Assembly (NCBI GenBank): GCA_902806575.1
Contig: CADCXD010000010.1
Span: forward strand, 124,001 to 188,000
Source: Jackrogersella multiformis
Taxonomy: Eukaryota > Ascomycota > Sordariomycetes > Xylariales > Hypoxylaceae
Length of the DNA: 64,000 nucleotides
Reading direction: 5' to 3'
Positions 60,248-64,000 of the stretch are shown here, one piece after another. Numbering within the stretch: position 1 is the first letter of the stretch; the number at the start of each line of letters is the position of its first letter. The notes under the pieces are model-generated. The model was given only the letters and a program-made list of their open reading frames with translations, was not told the DNA's origin and searched no databases. Position numbers and translations under genes: made by a program.

Positions 60248-62068
60248 CTAAACTTTAACATGATCTTCCTCCCGAAGCGACCCTAGCATCACTTGCAGAT
60301 GCACCGTTCCATGCTTTCCGCACTCCAGCTCCTCTACCTCACCCCATTGATTTTCCAAGGCATCAATGGCCTCCCACAGTTCAAACCGATAGAGGAACTG
60401 ATACACAGCCGCGTACGCGCTGTCGAGGGCTCCAACAATCCAAGCATGGTGCATGCTCGCCGCCTCGCCCACAATGTGGAATTTACTATCGGCCGCCGGC
60501 CGCGTGAGATAAGGGTACAAGTTGCTAAACTGGCCGGGGCCGAAGAGAGCAAAAGCGCCGGCCGTCTTCGGGTCGTGAGACCACGAGTATGCCTTGTGAC
60601 TCTTAAATGATGCTTTGATGCAGTCGTACGTCGTGTGCTGCGCGTGCAGCCGAGCCAGGTTGCGCAGGATCAGCTCGACGAGCTCGCCCTCGTCGCCCGT
60701 GTTGACAAGCGACCCCATGCGGTTGGCGTCCTGCGCCCACGTGTAAGAGGCCAGCAGAACGGCGGGCTTGTATTTATCTTCGAGGTTATACGAGGGGTAG
60801 ACGCAAGTACGCAGAGGAAGATCGGTAGAGGCGACGCCGCCTTTAGTGATGCCGCAGTCGACGATCCACCAAGGATAACTGAACTGGAGAGCCACTTTGA
60901 CCGAGTCATCGTAGTGCAGGCTGCGTATGGCGTCCTTCTGGGATGGGTGCAGCTCCAGATCTCGCAGGTCCATGCGGGCTAAGCAGCCTAGGGCCGGAGT
61001 AGCGAAGACGGTGCTATAGCCCGAGCGCGGATCCTTCTCGCCAGCGCACTTGACTGACATGTTGCCGTCTTCACATGATTTGCGATCGATGGAGATACTC
61101 TCCACTCTCTTTTCTGTTTGGACCTTGGTTTTAAGTCCTTCATGCATGGCATCGGTAAGGAGAGTGGTGCCACCATCGATGCAGTACCAATTGACCTGCT
61201 CCTGGGGGTAATCAAAGTCAAAGGAGTCCATGACGCTCTCGGAGAACGCCTGATCGAACAGATTAGTTGCTGTGTTCTTCGTTTCCATCCACTGAATGGA
61301 GAAGTAGTCGTAGTGGGGTTGCTTGCCGTCGGGACCACCCCTCTTTAGAAACTCCCGAGTACTAAGGTCATCGACCTTCATGAGCTCGGTGAAGCCTTCG
61401 TCGAAGTTCTTGGCTAGCTTGTCCTTATATGGACGGAAAGCATCTTCGAGAATCCTGCTGACATTATCGACTACATCGTTATCAACGGAGCCGTGGTTAA
61501 ATTTGCTGACGTGGTGGGGATCAGGATAGCCTTCGTCGGAGAAGTGATCATTGAACAGGTCAAGAGTTTGCGGATTGCTCAGATAGTAAGGAATCTTCGG
61601 CATCTTAGTAAGGTTGAATAAGTCGAAAGTGCGCTTCATAATGGGAATGTCGGGGAAACGCATGGCGCCGACGTCATAGTAGTCATGCGGCTCTACGCTG
61701 AAGCGCTGAGTGTAGACGCGACCGCCGACTCTAGAGTTGGCCTCGAGGATGTCGTAAGTGAGACTAGGAACTTTCAGACTGTCCAGGATCATTGCAATGT
61801 AAAGGCCTGCGATACCGGCGCCCACAATGCACACCTTACGTGGTGGTATGTCGTCGCCGTCGACCGTCCTCTTGCCATCTTTGTAGTTTGGGTCATGAGG
61901 CAGTTTGTGGGGAGCCCAATACGGATGACCTGGACCAAGCAGCGGCACTTCGTCGTTATACCATTGCGGATCACCGACTCCTTTTTCTTGAAGAGCATTG
62001 ATTTCGGCAGGGAGTTTCTCACGAACCAGTTGTTGGGCCCAGCGGGCTTTGACGGTACGATGAGTTGC
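60248..62068 (-). CDS. flavin amine oxidase (L-amino-acid oxidase-like), start unresolved
   Basis: One open frame of 606 codons from just below a TGA at 62069-62071 to the stop at 60248. The conserved N-terminal text begins at once (ATHRTVKARWAQQLVREKLP, then PLLGPGHPYWAPHKLPHDPN). The FAD dinucleotide site is VCIVGAGIAGLYIAMI, followed by EANSRVGGRVYT. The C-terminal FAD motif is FHIVGEAASMHHAWIVGALDSAY. This is the flavin amine oxidase family, closest in pattern to fungal L-amino-acid oxidases. No ATG precedes the conserved text in the same open stretch. The nearest upstream in-frame ATG is at 62110, with two TGA codons between (62078-62080 and 62069-62071). Either an unseen first exon exists, or nonsense changes have hit the N-terminus. 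A divergent oxidase starts 380 bp away. Confidence 0.8.
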   Translation of the reverse strand, partial: ATHRTVKARWAQQLVREKLPAEINALQEKGVGDPQWYNDEVPLLGPGHPYWAPHKLPHDPNYKDGKRTVDGDDIPPRKVCIVGAGIAGLYIAMILDSLKVPSLTYDILEANSRVGGRVYTQRFSVEPHDYYDVGAMRFPDIPIMKRTFDLFNLTKMPKIPYYLSNPQTLDLFNDHFSDEGYPDPHHVSKFNHGSVDNDVVDNVSRILEDAFRPYKDKLAKNFDEGFTELMKVDDLSTREFLKRGGPDGKQPHYDYFSIQWMETKNTATNLFDQAFSESVMDSFDFDYPQEQVNWYCIDGGTTLLTDAMHEGLKTKVQTEKRVESISIDRKSCEDGNMSVKCAGEKDPRSGYSTVFATPALGCLARMDLRDLELHPSQKDAIRSLHYDDSVKVALQFSYPWWIVDCGITKGGVASTDLPLRTCVYPSYNLEDKYKPAVLLASYTWAQDANRMGSLVNTGDEGELVELILRNLARLHAQHTTYDCIKASFKSHKAYSWSHDPKTAGAFALFGPGQFSNLYPYLTRPAADSKFHIVGEAASMHHAWIVGALDSAYAAVYQFLYRFELWEAIDALENQWGEVEELECGKHGTVHLQVMLGSLREEDHVKV

Positions 62069-62110
62069 TCATGATGATCAAGCACGAAGCACAATGATAG
62101 TCGGTGGCAT

Positions 62111-62490
62111 AAAGTGAATATAGGTAGGCATAGATTTTATTCTATTACTTTTGATATTCGTGGTATTCGTTTCTTCTATATCTCTTATACACCAAGCCCC
62201 GGAGACTATTTGCCGAGCAAATTTTTAGTAATGGAAAAACCCCCATCGATGCCCAATGATGCTTAGCCCGCAGAAATTGTTTCAAGGTAATGTAAGTGGT
62301 GGCGTAAGTGGCAGTATAAGTAGTAGTGTGGTATGAGTGGTGATGTAAGTGGTGGTATATGTAGTATACGCGGTGGTGTAAGCGGTGGCCAGCGTGCTAT
62401 CTAATGGACATACATACTGTAAGCTTCTTGAGAAAAAGACATCAAGGCAACTCATTAATATCGTCCAGGGAATAAACCTCTAGCAATAAC
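62111..62490. repeat. divergent promoter with degenerate GTAAGTGGTG minisatellite
   Basis: Between the two oxidase genes. Positions about 62288-62390 are imperfect repeats of GTAAGTGGTGGC/GTAGTGTG-type units. The rest is ordinary promoter-like DNA. Confidence 0.6.
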
Positions 62491-64000
62491 ATGGCCACTA
62501 AAGTATTCGACGTGATCGTCGTCGGAGACGGCCCCGTCGGGCTTGCGACCGCTTACGAAGTAGCTAAGGCAGGAGCCAAGGCCATCGTCCTCGAGAAAAA
62601 ACAACTTCTTCAACCATGCTGGTAGCTCTAACGACTTAGCTCGTATGTTCCGAACCATGTAAGTTATGCCTCCAGTTCTTGTCTCCGGGGAGGGGGTTCA
62701 TGTCCACACTAATGGCGTCCCTGATAGGTACACGGAGGACTTCATGGCTGATCTAGCCAAAGAGGCCTTGGGCTTCTGGGATAATCTCGAGAATAACTCA
62801 GGCACATCTCTTCGCTGGATGAGCGGCCTTCTCAACTTTGGAGACAAGGATTATGGTGATAACACCCCGGAAGGTTCGTGGTTCTTTTCTTGTGGCGACA
62901 GTCTGTCAATCAGTTGACTTAAACCCTACAGGATCGTTGTTGGGTCCGGTTGCCAATCTCGAAAGACTCGGCATGTCATACAAGAAATGTAAGTAAGAGT
63001 TCTTAAAAGGCCTACAGCTATTAGTACAGAATTGTACGAACTGATTTTCTCGTTTCAGTGAGCGCCAGGGAAATCGAGGATCGCTACCCCTTCAAGAACT
63101 TGCCCGCGGAATGGATCGGTCTCTTTGCTCCCGACAATGGCATTATCAATGTCCAACTTATCTTGCGGACCTTGCTGAGCCTAGCCAAAGATTATGGCGC
63201 TGAAGCAAGGCAGCATACGGACGTCAAACGCATCTGTCCCTCCGAGAGCGACAGTAGCATATGCGAGGTCCACACAATCCGCCATACCACGGATGCTGCC
63301 GTTTTCGAGGCAAAGAAGATAGTTATCGCATAGGGTAGCTACGTCAACCATATGCTGAAGCCAAGCTTTGATATATCCCTCGACCTTGACATTTGGGAGA
63401 TGGTGGCTAGCTACTTTAACTGCAATGCCGGACCGAGCGGGACAATCTTTCCCAGTACGCATCCTCTCCCCTTGACTCACTACAATCATCATTATTTCTG
63501 ACACGATATACTATAGGTATGTGGTTTCAATTCGCTCCCGACAAGGAAGGCAGGTCCCAGCTCTTCTACGGCTTTCCGACTCTGCCTTGGGGCCTTGCCA
63601 ATGTCACCCGTGTTGCTGTCGATGCTGCCACTCGCCGGATTAAGGATCCCAGCGAACGACTGACGAACGTTGTCAACCCTGAGGACATCCACGACACACA
63701 GAAATTCATCAAAGAGCATGTCGTCGGCGTTGACTCTACAGTTCCGGGTTTTACCTTGAGCTGCTTGCAAACCAACGTCTTCGGTACGTGCCCCTGAGAG
63801 CTTGGGACCTCCACCGGTATGCTGACTTAGTGCGACGCAGACAACATGTTCGTCCTCGATTACGTCCCGCAGGAGTACCTCCGTGGCGGTCCGGAGAATA
63901 GTGTTGTGGTCTTCACGGCCGGCTGGGCCATGAAGTTCGTGCCCTTGCTCGGCAAGGCCTTGGCGGAGATGAGTCCTACAGGGAAGTCTGAGTACGCCCG
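62491..64000 (+). pseudogene. sarcosine/N-methyl-tryptophan oxidase-like gene with frameshift and nonsense, cut by window end
   Basis: Exons at 62491-62658, 62728-62873, 62932-62988, 63059-63454, 63517-63783 and 63841 to beyond 64000. Exon 1 starts MATKVFDVIVVGDGPVGLA, an FAD-binding GxGxxG strand. After VLEK an A-run of six (62596-62601) shifts the frame and meets a stop. With five A, the text reads NNFFNHAGSSNDLARMFRTM and joins exon 2 (YTEDFMADLAKEALGFW) in phase. Exon 4 has a TAG at 63331-63333 in KIVIA-stop-GSYVNHMLKPSF. Later exons keep the family pattern (MWFQFAPDKEGRSQLFYGFP, AGWAMKFVPLLGKALAEMSP). The family oxidises N-methyl amino acids with covalently bound FAD. Two lesions argue for a pseudogene; the A-run alone could be a sequencing error. 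Confidence 0.8.

Overview
The window reads as nuclear DNA of a filamentous ascomycete (Pezizomycotina, most likely a sordariomycete). Genes carry many short introns of about 50-110 bp with GT...AG ends. The proteins are typical of such fungi: a Zn2Cys6 regulator, an extracellular DOMON/cytochrome b561 protein and F-box families. One retroelement shows the C-to-T/G-to-A decay of repeat-induced point mutation (RIP). Exon coordinates below come from splice signals and reading-frame continuity; no alignment or transcript data were available.

Layout. Positions 1-9557 are gene-poor, with one small conserved Cys-rich ORF (3119-3367) among microsatellites and the short palindromic motif ACCTAGGT/GGTACC, which recurs between genes throughout. 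Positions 9558-30004 are a conserved housekeeping block: a TPR/F-box protein (Pof3/Dia2 type), an ADIP-domain coiled-coil protein, a C2-domain phosphatidylserine decarboxylase (Psd2), a HAD phosphatase, coatomer epsilon subunit and a long disordered protein. Positions 31.7-32.2 kb hold a relic of a SERAC1-like hydrolase domain. Then come a complete Zn2Cys6 transcription factor (33274-35571), an MFS transporter (36540-38756) and a small Cys/His-rich protein whose initiator position reads GTG (40002).

Positions 40961-48947 are the most striking part. A 6.36-kb Ty3/Gypsy LTR retrotransposon (42140-48501), heavily RIP-mutated, sits inside an F-box-like gene on the minus strand. It is flanked by a perfect 5-bp target duplication (ATATG). 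Removing it with one duplication copy rejoins the two gene halves in frame as a 540-codon ORF. The outer ends of both LTRs are unmutated.

Positions 49.5-64 kb are accessory: an HNH-like gene broken by one TGA, a many-exon secreted Thr-rich protein, the DOMON/cytochrome b561 protein, a secreted PI-PLC-X protein, and a divergent pair of flavin oxidases. One oxidase lacks a credible start codon; the other has a +1 shift in an A-run and an in-frame TAG and runs off the window edge.

No classical gene cluster is evident. Plausible functional links are the regulator beside the MFS transporter and the paired amine/amino-acid oxidases.
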